A DNA stretch of 42,757 nucleotides from CAZOVB01 sp964583095 (lineage in GTDB: Bacteria > Planctomycetota > Phycisphaerae > SM23-33), in the NCBI GenBank assembly GCA_964583095.1, contig CAZOVB010000037.1, positions 1 through 42,757 on the forward strand. The letters run 5' to 3'. The notes below the pieces were generated by a model, which was given only the letters and a program-made list of their open reading frames with translations, did not search any database and was not told the origin of the DNA. A program made the position numbers and the translations under genes. This document shows, in pieces, positions 1 through 8,645 of the stretch (positions are counted from its first letter, which is position 1; each line of letters begins with the position of its first letter).

Positions 1-41
1 CGCCGCAGTTCGGCGATCTGTCTGCCTACGTTCATCGTCAT
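1..41 (-). CDS. N-terminus of a small recombinase-associated protein, probably DUF2924 (partial)
   Basis: Only the first 13 full codons lie in the window. The peptide begins MTMNVGRQIAELRR and is preceded by a clear AAGGAG about 7 bases upstream of the ATG. The start resembles that of DUF2924 proteins of Planctomycetota, which commonly sit beside a serine recombinase gene; an XRE-type HTH protein could begin similarly. It lies 30 bp downstream of the small gene at 72-287 in the same direction, so the two are probably co-transcribed. The family call is inference from a short peptide; that a gene starts here is well supported. Confidence 0.5.
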   Translation of the reverse strand, partial: MTMNVGRQIAELR

Positions 42-71
42 GATTCGAGCTCCTTAATGGTCTCGCGGCCG

Positions 72-287
72 TTAACCAGCGGGCACATGAGGGCTCGTTT
101 TCGCCCCCTCATCAAGGCAATCCTGGCCGGATTCCGAAGCTTTTCTGGTGGTGCGAGATGCCTGCGAATCATGCGTGTTTTCACGGCATTGGCGTAGGCG
201 AAGCACGCCTCGGGCGAGGATGGCCGCGATCTCGCGGCGGCGTTGCGAAGGGGTCATTGTGGCCGGGTCGTCCAGCATGTCGGTCAT
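72..287 (-). CDS. Small basic protein next to recombinase-type genes, unknown function
   Basis: This is a 71-residue protein. Its N-terminal half (TPSQRRREIAAILARGVLRL, residues 12-31) is a predicted amphipathic helix of a type found in short proteins encoded beside DUF2924 and recombinase genes in planctomycete genomic islands. The C-terminal half is polar and of low complexity. The ATG at 287 follows AAGGAGCCCGC, a good ribosome binding site. It precedes the partial gene at 1-41 by 30 bp. No enzymatic motif is visible. The comparison with island genes is from memory of the family, not from a search. Confidence 0.6.
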   Translation of the reverse strand: MTDMLDDPATMTPSQRRREIAAILARGVLRLRQCRENTHDSQASRTTRKASESGQDCLDEGAKTSPHVPAG

Positions 288-600
288 TGCGGGCTCCTTG
301 CGGAAGCGCCCACAACGGCCTTCGCTTGGCGACCGGCTCGCTGTCTGGCTAGGTCAAAATGGTCGGGTAGTAATCAATTACCCGGCGCGAGTTCGAAATG
401 GCGGTAGGTTCCGAAAGCAACCCGGCCGTTAACCCGTCTCAACCTGTTCAAGAGAGAGTCCGAGAGTTCGCGGCCAGATTTTCGGGCAACGAGAGCAACC
501 GTCATGGTTGCTTTTGGACCCCAAAATCTCGGTTGCGGAATAGAGAGCGCGGGGGTAGGTGGCGGTAGCGCCGTAACCCTTTGCCACCATAGGGATATGA
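288..600. other. Intergenic stretch between island genes and tRNA-Asn terminator
   Basis: About 310 bases without a convincing gene on either strand. The only structure seen is a 12-bp palindrome, GTAATCAATTAC at 370-381, flanked by GGGTA and CCG, about 85 bp upstream of the start at 287. It could be an operator for the two leftward genes. The stretch should contain one boundary of the left-hand mobile element if that element used the tRNA-Asn gene, but no repeat of the tRNA 3' end is visible inside it. Confidence 0.4.
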
Positions 601-632
601 AAACGCCCGGCCAGATGCCTGGTCGGGCGTTT
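601..632 (-). terminator. Intrinsic terminator downstream of tRNA-Asn
   Basis: AAACGCCCG (601-609) pairs with CGGGCGTTT (624-632), and CCAG with CTGG inside it, giving a long GC-rich hairpin. On the minus strand the stem ends in GTTTTC, so it terminates leftward transcription from the tRNA-Asn gene. A second, shorter perfect hairpin (CCGACGG 646-652 with CCGTCGG 659-665) lies between it and the tRNA. Confidence 0.75.
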
Positions 633-673
633 CCGTTAACTTGAGCCGACGGCAAATTCCGTCGGTTTGATTT

Positions 674-749
674 TGGCTCCCCGAGAAGGACTCGAACCTT
701 CAACCTAGCGGTTAACAGCCGCTCGCTCTGCCAATTGAGCTATCGGGGA
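674..749 (-). tRNA. tRNA-Asn (GTT), CCA encoded
   Basis: The minus strand folds as a full cloverleaf. The acceptor stem is TCCCCGA (749-743) with TCGGGGA (684-678), the discriminator is G at 677, and CCA is encoded at 676-674. The anticodon loop reads CTGTTAA, giving anticodon GTT (Asn). The T-arm has GGTTCGAGTCC. Its 3' end faces the small recombinase-associated genes at 1-287, the usual arrangement when an element has integrated in a tRNA gene. Confidence 0.95.
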
Positions 750-795
750 AGATAGCGTGTCTTTCCTGCCGGCTGGCGCGAGGCAGGAATGAGGT

Positions 796-824
796 AATTT
801 AGGGCAGAGGATTGGCGTTGTCAA
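796..824 (-). promoter_or_regulatory. Sigma-70-type promoter of tRNA-Asn
   Basis: On the minus strand TTGACA (824-819) is followed after 17 bases by TAAATT (801-796). Transcription would begin near 788, about 39 bases before the mature tRNA 5' end at 749. The perfect -35 box and ideal spacing support the call. Confidence 0.7.
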
Positions 825-1517
825 GTGTCCCAAGGTCAGAGAAACCAAAACTTTTGGTTGGAATGCTCAGCCGAAGTTCTGTCCACCTTGCAGGCGAGGG
901 AGCCCTGTCTGCAGGAAGGACCCCATATTCTGCAGCAGAGGTAGTGCATTTGCGCAGCGAGCCGGCCGAAACCCGGAAAATGCATGGACAGGAGCGAAAT
1001 TCGACGTCCCTGGAGCCTGAATACGCTGCCGGCTCTGCCTTTCGCCTCGCCCCGAAATACCCTTTTATCCATTTCTGAATCAGAACTTATGGACTTCCCT
1101 GCAGCCGAACGCCAGCCTACGTCTCCGTCCGGGCTCCCTTCAGGCAACTTCAGCCGGCTTTAAGAATGTTGAAGATTCTCGCCTCTAAGCCCCCTGAAAC
1201 CACGCCGAGGGGTCGAATTTACTGCGCAGTTTTCAACTGGCCCCTTCTTGTTCATTTGCGCAGCCCCGCCCCGGCGCCGTCGGCCCCAAAGCACTCGTTG
1301 GGCCCCCCGCCAGGCCTTCCGCCTGCTTACAAAAACGTAACTCCCTCCCGCAGGCCAGCCAATCAACCGCGCCAAAGCCGGCACACGTGCAGCGCCTCGA
1401 CCAACCAACCCCTCGGCCAACCAGCCCGTCCAGGCGCGCAGCATGCCTTCGGCCGGCAGGGAGCAACCAGCCGCATCCGCCCCCCCACAACCCGGGTCGC
1501 ACCGTTGGCCGCAGACC
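825..1517. other. Gene-free stretch
   Basis: About 690 bases with only overlapping short open frames on both strands and no ribosome binding site, family resemblance or codon bias in any of them. The right part (about 1380-1500) is rich in C with repeated CCAACC-like words. I see no RNA gene in it. Confidence 0.5.
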
Positions 1518-2538
1518 TCAGCCCCGGCGCCGCCGGCGCAGCGCGACCAGACCACCCAGGCCCAGCAGCGCAAGTGAACCCGGCTCGGGCACCAGCGCGA
1601 TGTTATCCAGGTACGCCACCTTCCCGCTGGAGTAGTAGTCCAGCGTGAACTTCAGCTCGACCTCGTCCAGACCCATCAAGGCAGGGTTCGTAACGGGCAC
1701 TTCGCGATGGACCAGGCCACTGGTCCAGTTGTAAATCGTGTCGATCTTCGTCCCGTTCAGGTAGACCAGCAGGTCCTGGCCCCAGGTCTCGCTCATATCC
1801 ACGTCGTAGGAGAGGATGAACTCCCCCTCGGGCGTGCTGAGCAGTTGCGTCAGGTTCACCGGCGAGCCGGTGGTGAGCTTGACCATGCTCTGCCCGTCCC
1901 GCTGGACCAGCTCAGCCTTGCCCCCGCCGGTCACGGTCCACCCGGTGAAGCTGCCGAAGTCCCCTCCCAGCAGCTCCGTGTTGAAGTTCACCGGCATCTG
2001 CCCGCCGACGTCGCCGTACCGCATCGGCCAGGCGATGTACGCCCCGGGCATCCCCGCTGTAGTGGCCATTCTCCTGTTGGTGGCTGTACGCGTCGTAGAT
2101 GTAGTACCACGTCTGGTGCGACCAGTGGGCCGCCCCGCGATGCCAGTAGCCCACCTGCGTCTCGAAGTTGACAAAAGGCCCCGGGTTGGGCAGCGGCGTG
2201 TGGCCATACCCGGACCACGGATTGCCCAGCGAGACCTCCAGCAGCGTCTCCAGCGTGAATTCGTAGTTGCTCGGATATACCTGCGGCAGGACCCAGTCAT
2301 CGAACCCCGCATAGATGAGCCCGTCGGCAAAGAGCTTGGCCGAGCCCAGATTCATCAGCCCGTCGGAATCGTATCCGCTTGTCTTGGCATAGTTTGCATC
2401 CTTGAGCCACGTAATGCCCCGCTGCGAGTCATACACCATGCCGTTGCCCCTGTCCAGCAGCGCCGCATGGGCCGAGCCGGCCGGCGCCACAAACACCACC
2501 ACCGCGCACAACACAGCACAATACCGTTGAACACCCAT
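1518..2538 (-). pseudogene. DUF1566-domain PEP-CTERM exported protein, frameshifted
   Basis: Two open frames form one protein. The first (from ATG 2538, after AAGGAGAG) has a signal peptide (about residues 1-26) and a DUF1566-like region (DRGNGMVYDSQRGITWLKDA, later GFDDWVLP). The second frame resumes at about 2060 with GMPGAYIAWPMRYGDVG, which is how DUF1566 domains usually end. It then continues with a beta-rich carbohydrate-binding-like region and a C-terminal PEP-CTERM tail: VPEP, a hydrophobic helix, then RRRRR. The frame change falls around 2040-2065, in a run with two GGGG tracts. That suggests a single-base slip, either a real mutation or a sequencing error. If intact, the product would be exported and sorted by an exosortase. 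Confidence 0.8.
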
Positions 2539-3302
2539 TTTTTCTCTCCTTAATTCCCCACAAACCTAGGTGCGAATCGACCCTGGCCCTGTCTGAGGCC
2601 AGAAGCCGGACAGAACTACATAGCCAAATGTATCCCCCCAACCCCCACTTTTCAACGAAAAACATCGGCAAATCACTTGCTTTTTCCACACCCGCAGGAA
2701 TGCTTGAGCCACTTCTCGGTGGCCCCGCGCCGCACGGCGGCGAGTTCGCGACATTTTGGACGGGTAGCCCCTACAGGCCAGGCAAAGTTTGCGTAGCCTT
2801 TGTTGGGGGGATGGGGCCGTCCCTTGCTTGTCGATTCGTGTTGTGACCCGGCCCAAAGATGCAACGTGTTTGGCACCCGTCCAAGCGCCCCCCGGTCACG
2901 ACGACGCTTGCCGCTTTGCGGAGAATACGGGGCATATTCTCCGCAGATTGTGCGGAAAATAGCCCAGCTATCGGCTGGCTGATCCGGACGCTCTTTGAGC
3001 GCCTTGCCGAAATGCTCGACGCAACGGAATCTGCCCAGCAGCTTGGCCAGACCACAAACGAGGTCCTTCCGGAGGATCAAATGCTCTCGAAGTGGGACCT
3101 GTACGTCCGTCCGCCGGAACCGGAATTCCACATCGCCGAGAACATTGCGCTGGTAACCGACCCATCCCGCTGGATCGTCTACGTGCACGTCGATCGACGA
3201 ATACAACGCTGGAGCGAGTGACAGATTTCTTTTCGCGCTATAGCTACCTGCAGGGACCCCTGTCATCGTCCGGCTGCTCCTGCCGGCAGGCAGGGCACAA
3301 TG
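2539..3302. other. Mostly gene-free stretch upstream of the DUF1566 gene
   Basis: About 760 bases. The part next to 2538 should carry the promoter of the leftward DUF1566 gene, but no clear -35/-10 pair stands out. A weak rightward open frame at 2859-3221 is listed separately. Nothing else recognisable is seen. Confidence 0.4.
2859..3221 (+). CDS. Weakly supported hypothetical protein
   Basis: This open frame encodes 120 residues. From about residue 40 (IGWLIRTLFERLAEML) to the end (SRWIVYVHVDRRIQRWSE) the composition looks protein-like and third codon positions are moderately GC-rich. The first 35 residues look random, and no ribosome binding site precedes the ATG. The opposite strand is also open across the same region (2673-3266), so coding strand is uncertain. 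It could be the 3' remnant of a longer gene. No family recognised. Confidence 0.25.
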   Translation: MQRVWHPSKRPPVTTTLAALRRIRGIFSADCAENSPAIGWLIRTLFERLAEMLDATESAQQLGQTTNEVLPEDQMLSKWDLYVRPPEPEFHIAENIALVTDPSRWIVYVHVDRRIQRWSE

Positions 3303-4181
3303 CTAGTACATTGCCTGATCGCCCTCCTCGACAGCTGCCGAGCGGGTGAAGAACGCTTCCTTGAGGGCCCGGACATCCATGGCGAGGCACATCCGGACCG
3401 GGCGTTGGCCGTTCTCGACGGGCGTGGCCACTTGCATCCACCGGCCCTTGTCGGGATGGAGGAACAGCTCGATCAGGGCCAGGTCCCACATCACCCTCTG
3501 GATCCGCGATCCATCCACGTGGTTGTACCAGCGGTGCATGAGGTACTCGTAGACGGGCACTGTCCGGCCGAGCCGCTGCCTGGTTTCGGCAAAGCTGAAA
3601 AGGAAATCCTCGGCCACGTTGGCCGGGAGGATCGTCGTCTCAAGGCCCGGGCAGCTCAGCACGAAGTCCATCGCGCGGGGGTCCATCATGCAGTTGAAGT
3701 CCAGCTTGTTCCAGAGCTGCCTGTCCGGGTGATACGAGGTGCCCAGCAGCCAGAGATCGATCTTTTCGGCGATGCTCGGGTCGATCATCAGCGCCGAGGC
3801 GAGGTTCGTCTGTGCCGCCAGGCCGAAGACGACCAGCTTTCGGCCATCGCCCACCTGATGAGCCTGCTGGATGATGTGCAAGGCGGCATGAGAGTAATGG
3901 GCAAGGGTCTGTCCCCAGTCGTAGAGGCGTCTGTGGGCGCCACGGGGCAGCAGCACGCCGTGGATGTGCATCAGGTCCATCAGCGCCTCGTTGAGCCGCT
4001 GGCTGTCTTCCAGCGTATCGGGGGAGGCATAGTGGCTCGCCTGCCACTGGGCCGAGCACAGGCCACGTACGTCGAAGGAGGGCTCGACCATCGCCCGCAC
4101 GATGGCGAAGAGGTCGTCCACCTCGTTGGCTGTGTCGGCGTCGATGATAACCGGGGTCCGATTCATGCGTTGCTCGCTCAT
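3303..4181 (-). CDS. Nucleoside hydrolase-like protein
   Basis: This is a 292-residue protein of the inosine/uridine-preferring nucleoside hydrolase fold, which cleaves N-ribosidic bonds of nucleosides. The N-terminal motif IIDADTANEVDD (residues 12-23) corresponds to the family's DTDPGxDD calcium- and ribose-binding signature; its aspartates D14, D16, D22 and D23 are kept, though the middle of the motif is atypical. A further acidic segment DPRAMDF follows near the middle. Length fits the family (about 300). There is no signal peptide, so the product is probably cytoplasmic. Start choice between M1 and M6 is unclear because neither has a strong ribosome binding site. Planctomycete members with the ANEVDD variant may act on other ribosides; substrate is not predictable here. 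Confidence 0.75.
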   Translation of the reverse strand: MSEQRMNRTPVIIDADTANEVDDLFAIVRAMVEPSFDVRGLCSAQWQASHYASPDTLEDSQRLNEALMDLMHIHGVLLPRGAHRRLYDWGQTLAHYSHAALHIIQQAHQVGDGRKLVVFGLAAQTNLASALMIDPSIAEKIDLWLLGTSYHPDRQLWNKLDFNCMMDPRAMDFVLSCPGLETTILPANVAEDFLFSFAETRQRLGRTVPVYEYLMHRWYNHVDGSRIQRVMWDLALIELFLHPDKGRWMQVATPVENGQRPVRMCLAMDVRALKEAFFTRSAAVEEGDQAMY

Positions 4182-4467
4182 CCGGGAAAGGAGTCGACCG
4201 CATTATACTCCCGCGGCCAGGGGCTTCCAGAGCGTAACCGGCCATTGGCACGCCGGCCGACAGACTTTCTCCCCCGGCAACATCAACTTGCCGGCCTCCG
4301 GGTGGATCGAGGGGATCGCCCCTTTCTTCCGCCGCGGAAGTCTTGAGTGAGGAGGCAGTTCAGCAGGAGCTCCTGGCGTGGAAAAACGGGGCCTATACTG
4401 GTGAGGAACAGGAAGGATCGGGCCCTCCAGGCGCCCGGCGGAATGATGCTTCTGCGGAGGAAAGGCG

Positions 4468-5643
4468 ATGATTGGCAGTTGTTCACTGAAGGTGGTTGCC
4501 GCATTCGGAGCTTTGGCCTGGCTTGCAGGTGCGGGCTTGGCAGATGTGGTGGAGAACCCGAATGCTTCGTTCAACGGTTTCGTGTGGCGAGGACCCACGT
4601 ACAACTATCAGGGCACGTTCATCTATGACAACACCCAGCCGACCTCTTGGGAAGAGTTCTTCGCATCGCCGGTTCGGGAATTCACGTGGAACAACATCCG
4701 TCACTCCGGGGCCACCGTCCAGTACTCCCAGGAATACACGCCGGGCTACGGCACGGAGATCTTCTTCACCGGCGGGCAGGTGGGCCAGGATTGGTACGCC
4801 CTCAGGTTTTTGACGCGGGAGCAGTACTATCCCACCCGCCCCGAGTCGCTGGAGTACAATCCCGGCTCGGCGGGGGACGATCCTGTCGAGTGGGTGTCGG
4901 TAGAGTTCCAGTACACCGACGAGGGTGGGCTGGTGCGAACGGTCCCCGTCCAGGAAATCTATCACCCGTTCCTCCTGCCGGTAAGCAACACGGTGCCTCA
5001 AGTCGTCCAGGCACGGATCAACGGCGTGGATGCCGATCTCGTGCTCGGCGAGAAACGCGGAAATTACAGCCTCACCCTGGACGCACTGGCGGTGGACGCA
5101 GAGGGCGGAGTGCTCTCATTTACCGTCGACGGCGAAGGGCCCGAAGATTCAGCCTCCACCCTGGCCGGCAGCCTGCGCCTGAGCCATACCGTAACCCGGA
5201 CCATCAGCGGGGCCGATCGGGACGGCCCCTATCATTTCACGTTTGACGTCCGTGACCCGCTTGGCTGGGGTGAGACGGTCACCCGCATTGTGAAGGTTCG
5301 CAATCTCGATCCGGTCATCGAACGATTCGATCTGCAGGATCCGGATCGGCTGGTGCGTCAACTGGGCGAGTCACTCTCGTTCCTGGCCGAAGCCAGTGAC
5401 CCCGGCGGCGACCCGCTTACGTACTCTTGGGACCTCGATGGCGACGGCGAGTATGATGATTATGCGGGCCGCTTCGGCTCGATGGTCTTTGACACCCAAG
5501 GGCAGCAGACGCTTTCGCTTCTCGTGGAAGATGCCGATGGCGGGCGGGCCATCCGAAGCGTTACGTTCACCGTCGTGCCCGAACCGGGGGTTCTGCTGGT
5601 CCTGGTCACAGGGAGCGTAGGACTGCTGCGTCGACGCCGGTAA
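4468..5643 (+). CDS. Exported PKD-type PEP-CTERM protein
   Basis: A 391-residue protein with an N-terminal signal peptide (hydrophobic segment about residues 8-24, cleavage near GLADVV). The central region is beta-rich. It includes a PKD-like segment around residues 310-370, with LSFLAEASDPGGDPLTYSWDLDGDG and a calcium-loop-like DLDGDGEYDD. The C-terminus has the sorting tail VPEP, a hydrophobic helix and RRRR. The ATG at 4468 follows GGAGGAAAGGCG. Such proteins are exported and anchored or released through the exosortase system. The rest of the N-terminal domain is not recognised. Confidence 0.85.
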   Translation: MIGSCSLKVVAAFGALAWLAGAGLADVVENPNASFNGFVWRGPTYNYQGTFIYDNTQPTSWEEFFASPVREFTWNNIRHSGATVQYSQEYTPGYGTEIFFTGGQVGQDWYALRFLTREQYYPTRPESLEYNPGSAGDDPVEWVSVEFQYTDEGGLVRTVPVQEIYHPFLLPVSNTVPQVVQARINGVDADLVLGEKRGNYSLTLDALAVDAEGGVLSFTVDGEGPEDSASTLAGSLRLSHTVTRTISGADRDGPYHFTFDVRDPLGWGETVTRIVKVRNLDPVIERFDLQDPDRLVRQLGESLSFLAEASDPGGDPLTYSWDLDGDGEYDDYAGRFGSMVFDTQGQQTLSLLVEDADGGRAIRSVTFTVVPEPGVLLVLVTGSVGLLRRRR

Positions 5644-5810
5644 TATCTCATTTACAGCTGCCCGACCGGCTCTGGGGCTGCCGGGGCGATCTGTTCCTCA
5701 GGCGGCTGATCCCCTAAACCGGTTACTCAAGGCCGGGCAAAATTCGGCCGATCAGTGGGCAAAGGGTCAGCAAAGGGCCGATACCACTGCCCTGTAGAAG
5801 GCGAGCATAC

Positions 5811-6455
5811 ATGGATAATCCCAGCAAGAGCCAACGGATACTCAATCGCCTGATTGTCCTGGCGGTCACCGTGGTAATCGCCGGTGTCGCAACGGCGATC
5901 ATTACCCCGCGGGTGGTAAATGCCATGAGTGATGACAGCGAGTCCGGCTCGCAATGTTCCAACGACACGCAGGGACGCTGCGGCCGGGAAGAGCAAGGCC
6001 GGGGCGGCTCGGTCCTTTCGACAGGCCTGGGAATGCTCCGACGCGCCGTGGGGGGCTCATCGGGCGACAAGGACCGCGAAAACGAGGCCGAGGATCCCCG
6101 CGCCTTCCCGGCCTGTCTCACTGCGCTGCAGAACGGCATCGAGATGCACGCCACCGAGCATATGGGCAACTGGCCCGACCCGGAACGGATCGAACGACAG
6201 TTGACCCAATACACGGACGAGGACGGCAACGTCAGCCCCACGCGCGACGAGGACCACTTTTACGGTCCGTATCTGCGGAAAGTGCCGCCGGTAACCGTCG
6301 GGCCCAATAACGGGATCTCCAAGATCGGCGACAGCAGAAGCGTCTCCCAGGGCGACCCGGGCTATGGCTGGATTTACGACGCCGTCACCGGGCAGATCCG
6401 GGGGAATACCGGCTCGGCCAGGGACGCCCAGGGCAGGCTCTACAGCGATTATTGA
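5811..6455 (+). CDS. Pseudopilin-like membrane-anchored protein
   Basis: A 214-residue protein with one N-terminal membrane helix (about residues 14-36) followed by a polar, acidic linker (35-95) and a small globular domain. The end of the protein (PVTVGPNNGISKIGD, then GYGWIYDAVTGQIRGNT) matches the C-terminal core of planctomycete type II secretion or type IV pilin-like proteins. The classical prepilin cleavage/methylation motif is not obvious, so it may be an accessory pseudopilin. The ATG follows GAAGGCGAG. The last 35 codons are repeated almost exactly at 7504-7606 beyond the next gene. Confidence 0.7.
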   Translation: MDNPSKSQRILNRLIVLAVTVVIAGVATAIITPRVVNAMSDDSESGSQCSNDTQGRCGREEQGRGGSVLSTGLGMLRRAVGGSSGDKDRENEAEDPRAFPACLTALQNGIEMHATEHMGNWPDPERIERQLTQYTDEDGNVSPTRDEDHFYGPYLRKVPPVTVGPNNGISKIGDSRSVSQGDPGYGWIYDAVTGQIRGNTGSARDAQGRLYSDY

Positions 6456-6459
6456 TCCG
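6353..6459 (+). repeat. 107-bp direct repeat, copy 1 (end of pseudopilin gene)
   Basis: The last 34 codons plus stop of the pseudopilin gene and four following bases. It matches 7504-7610 with about a dozen substitutions and no gaps. The two copies bracket the amidohydrolase gene at 6600-7493. Confidence 0.9.
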
Positions 6460-6599
6460 GGCTGCTTCCTGTCTACAATGGTCTATCATTCCCCGGCCTC
6501 CGGAGGGTTGACCGAACTTCCCGCAAGCTCCGGATCCGCATCCCACACGGGGGTGGCCAGGGACCGCCTCGGGCACAATCGCAAGGCAGAAGGCGCCGC

Positions 6600-7493
6600 A
6601 TGAATCCATCCAACGACTACCGCAGTTCGACGCTTCGGGTCGGTGCGGCCCAGATCGACCCTACCGAAGCCAGCATTGCCGACAATCTGGATAAGCATTT
6701 CGCCTTCATCGACGAGGCCAAGCGGCAGGGCGTGGAGTTCCTGGTCTTCCCGGAGCTTTCGCTGACCGGCTACCAGTTGCGGTCGCGAACGCCGGATCTG
6801 GCAATCAAGCAGGACGATCCGCTGCTGAAGGAAGTGGCCAAACGCGCCGGCGATATGACCGTGGTGGCCGGGTTCGTGGAAGAAGGCCCGGCCGCCCAGT
6901 TCTACAACTCCGCCGCTGCGCTGCGGAACGGGAAGGTGGAGTTCATCCACCGGAAACTGAACCTGGCGACGTATGGCAATCTCGAGGAGGCCAAGTACTT
7001 CGCCAAGGGGCGATACGTGGACGTGTTCGTGCACAAGCGGCCCTGGGTGGGTGCGATTTTTGTCTGCGCCGACTCGTGGAACCCGGGGCTGATCCACCTG
7101 GCGGGGCTGTACGGCGCGACGCTGCTGGCGATTCCGATCGCCTCCTCGATCGAGGCGGTGGGGCTGGAGTTCTCCAACCCGGACGGGTGGCAGACGGCAC
7201 TGTCGTTTTACGGGATGCTCTACGGCATGCCGATCGTAATGGCCAATCACTGCGGTTCGCGTGATGGGGAAACGTACTGGGGCGGCAGCCGTGTGATCGG
7301 CCCGTACGGGCAGACGCTGGCCATCGGCGGCTCGGGGGAGGAGATCGTGCAGGCGGAACTGGATTACGGCAAGGTCCGCGAGGCCCGGTTCCAACTGCCG
7401 ACCGTTCGGGACAGCAACCTGGACCTGATCCACCGGGAGATCCGGCGGCTGAGCAACGGCATCGGCGTGCCGAGGAATCATCGCTCTATCTGA
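6600..7493 (+). CDS. Carbon-nitrogen hydrolase (nitrilase superfamily)
   Basis: A 297-residue enzyme with the Glu-Lys-Cys triad of the nitrilase/amidase superfamily: E52 in FPELSLTGY, K119 in HRKLNLATYGNLEE and C156 in FVCADSWNP. It hydrolyses an amide, carbamoyl or nitrile bond in a cytoplasmic substrate; the substrate is not evident. The length is typical for a single-domain member. It stands alone between the two copies of the pseudopilin 3' repeat and is preceded by AAGGC-rich sequence rather than a perfect ribosome binding site. A shift of function such as agmatine or N-carbamoyl hydrolysis cannot be read from the sequence. Confidence 0.9.
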   Translation: MNPSNDYRSSTLRVGAAQIDPTEASIADNLDKHFAFIDEAKRQGVEFLVFPELSLTGYQLRSRTPDLAIKQDDPLLKEVAKRAGDMTVVAGFVEEGPAAQFYNSAAALRNGKVEFIHRKLNLATYGNLEEAKYFAKGRYVDVFVHKRPWVGAIFVCADSWNPGLIHLAGLYGATLLAIPIASSIEAVGLEFSNPDGWQTALSFYGMLYGMPIVMANHCGSRDGETYWGGSRVIGPYGQTLAIGGSGEEIVQAELDYGKVREARFQLPTVRDSNLDLIHREIRRLSNGIGVPRNHRSI

Positions 7494-7503
7494 GAAGCTA
7501 TCG

Positions 7504-7610
7504 CGACCCCGGCTATGGCTGGATCTACGACGCCGTCACCGGGGAGATCCGGGGCAATACCGGCTCGGCCAGAGACACACAGGGCAGGCTCTACCCCCGA
7601 TATTGATCCG
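7504..7610 (+). repeat. 107-bp direct repeat, copy 2 (stranded pseudopilin 3' end)
   Basis: Translates as a copy of the pseudopilin tail (GYGWIYDAVTGEIRGNT and on to a TGA at 7604-7606), but has no start or upstream gene: the amidohydrolase gene ends ten bases before it. Substitutions relative to 6353-6459 are mostly silent until the last three codons. It is a gene fragment, left by duplication or by insertion of the amidohydrolase gene. Confidence 0.85.
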
Positions 7611-7830
7611 CGACTGACTCCGGTCAGGTATTCCGGGGGACGGGGGATGTTCCGGAGTCAAAAGCAAAACGCGTCGGCAACCGGACACACGACTCCGGAT
7701 GTGTGACATTTCCTGGGCTGTTCGCGTCAGCCTTGCCTTGCAGGTGGATTGGGCCCATAATTAGGATTGGTTGGTGTTTTCATCCCGGAGGCCGGCCAAG
7801 CCAACGGCTTCACGGGGAAAGGTGGAACAG

Positions 7831-8313
7831 ATGCAGAAGGCAGTCACCTGGGTTTTTGCCTGCATTGCGGCTCTTGCGACCGTAGCCCTGCTCTGCCGCA
7901 CGTGGGAATGGGACTCCCCCCACCCCTACCGCTTGAGAATTCAGGTCGCCTCGTCTTGGGATGAAGAAGCCGGTTGGTATGTCGACGGTGGAGTCGGCCG
8001 CTCGCCCCTTCCAGGGCTGGAAGCGAACATCAATTCCAGAATGTTCATCGAGAGGCTCAAGGACCGGCTTTCCCGGCATCCGGTAGTGGATACCTGGTCG
8101 ACCCGGAATGTCCAGTTGGAACCCTACCTGCTCGGGCCGGGCGGGCCGCTGTGCATAGATGTCCAGGCCCCGGTCTATGGCCGCAGGCACTGGTCGCTCT
8201 TGAGCCAGGGGCACGGCATAGACCGAGGCAGAACCGACGAACTGAAAGCGGATGTTCAAGCGGCCCTGAAACAGTTACTCAAAGAGGGATACGCCGCAAG
8301 GCCATTCAACTGA
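7831..8313 (+). CDS. Membrane-anchored hypothetical protein
   Basis: A 160-residue protein starting MQKAVTWVFACIAALATVAL, with an N-terminal hydrophobic helix (about 5-21) that could be an anchor or an uncleaved signal. The rest is soluble and contains a segment (residues 25-115) of mixed beta character without recognised motifs, ending in a helix (DELKADVQAALKQLLKEGY). The ATG at 7831 was chosen over an upstream ATG at 7771 because it follows GGAAAGGTGG and directly precedes the hydrophobic helix. No family recognised. Confidence 0.6.
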   Translation: MQKAVTWVFACIAALATVALLCRTWEWDSPHPYRLRIQVASSWDEEAGWYVDGGVGRSPLPGLEANINSRMFIERLKDRLSRHPVVDTWSTRNVQLEPYLLGPGGPLCIDVQAPVYGRRHWSLLSQGHGIDRGRTDELKADVQAALKQLLKEGYAARPFN

Positions 8314-8498
8314 ACGAAAGATCGCCCTGCTTGACAGGGCCCGGGCAAGGCGCCGAGGCCCTGGTCGCAGGGGCCTTGTCCGGATGCAACTCACTGAGCC
8401 CACTTCACGAAATCGGTCTGGTCCTCATCCCGGCCGTCATGGGAAGACAGGCCCCTGGGGCGTCGATGAAAAATAATGATCGGCGGGGTCGGTTTGGC

Positions 8499-8526
8499 TT
8501 TGTATTGAGCGGGATTGTTGTATGAT
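8499..8526 (+). promoter_or_regulatory. Possible promoter for the methyltransferase/ATP-grasp fusion
   Basis: TTTGTA (8499-8504), 16 bases, TATGAT (8521-8526), about 120 bases upstream of the ATG at 8646. The -10 is good, the -35 weak. The remaining gene-free sequence 8314-8645 also holds an imperfect stem (CAAGGC near 8345 with GCCTTG near 8375) that could end transcription of the preceding gene. Confidence 0.35.
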
Positions 8527-8645
8527 TTGCGCGCAGATGCGTGATGACGTCACGGTCGGGCGAAAAGCTACGCCGGGAATGCGATTCCGGCGCAGGGGAT
8601 TCCGGCCACGCGACGCAGGCCAGTGGCATCTTTTCGGAGAATCTG

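Noticed and set aside
836..1147. Open frame of 103 codons on the minus strand and an opposite frame at 812-1078
   Set aside because: No ribosome binding site, no codon bias, both strands open, and no recognisable protein character.
3300..4346. 348-codon plus-strand frame over the nucleoside hydrolase gene
   Set aside because: A shadow of the minus-strand gene, which carries the family motifs; the plus-strand translation has none.
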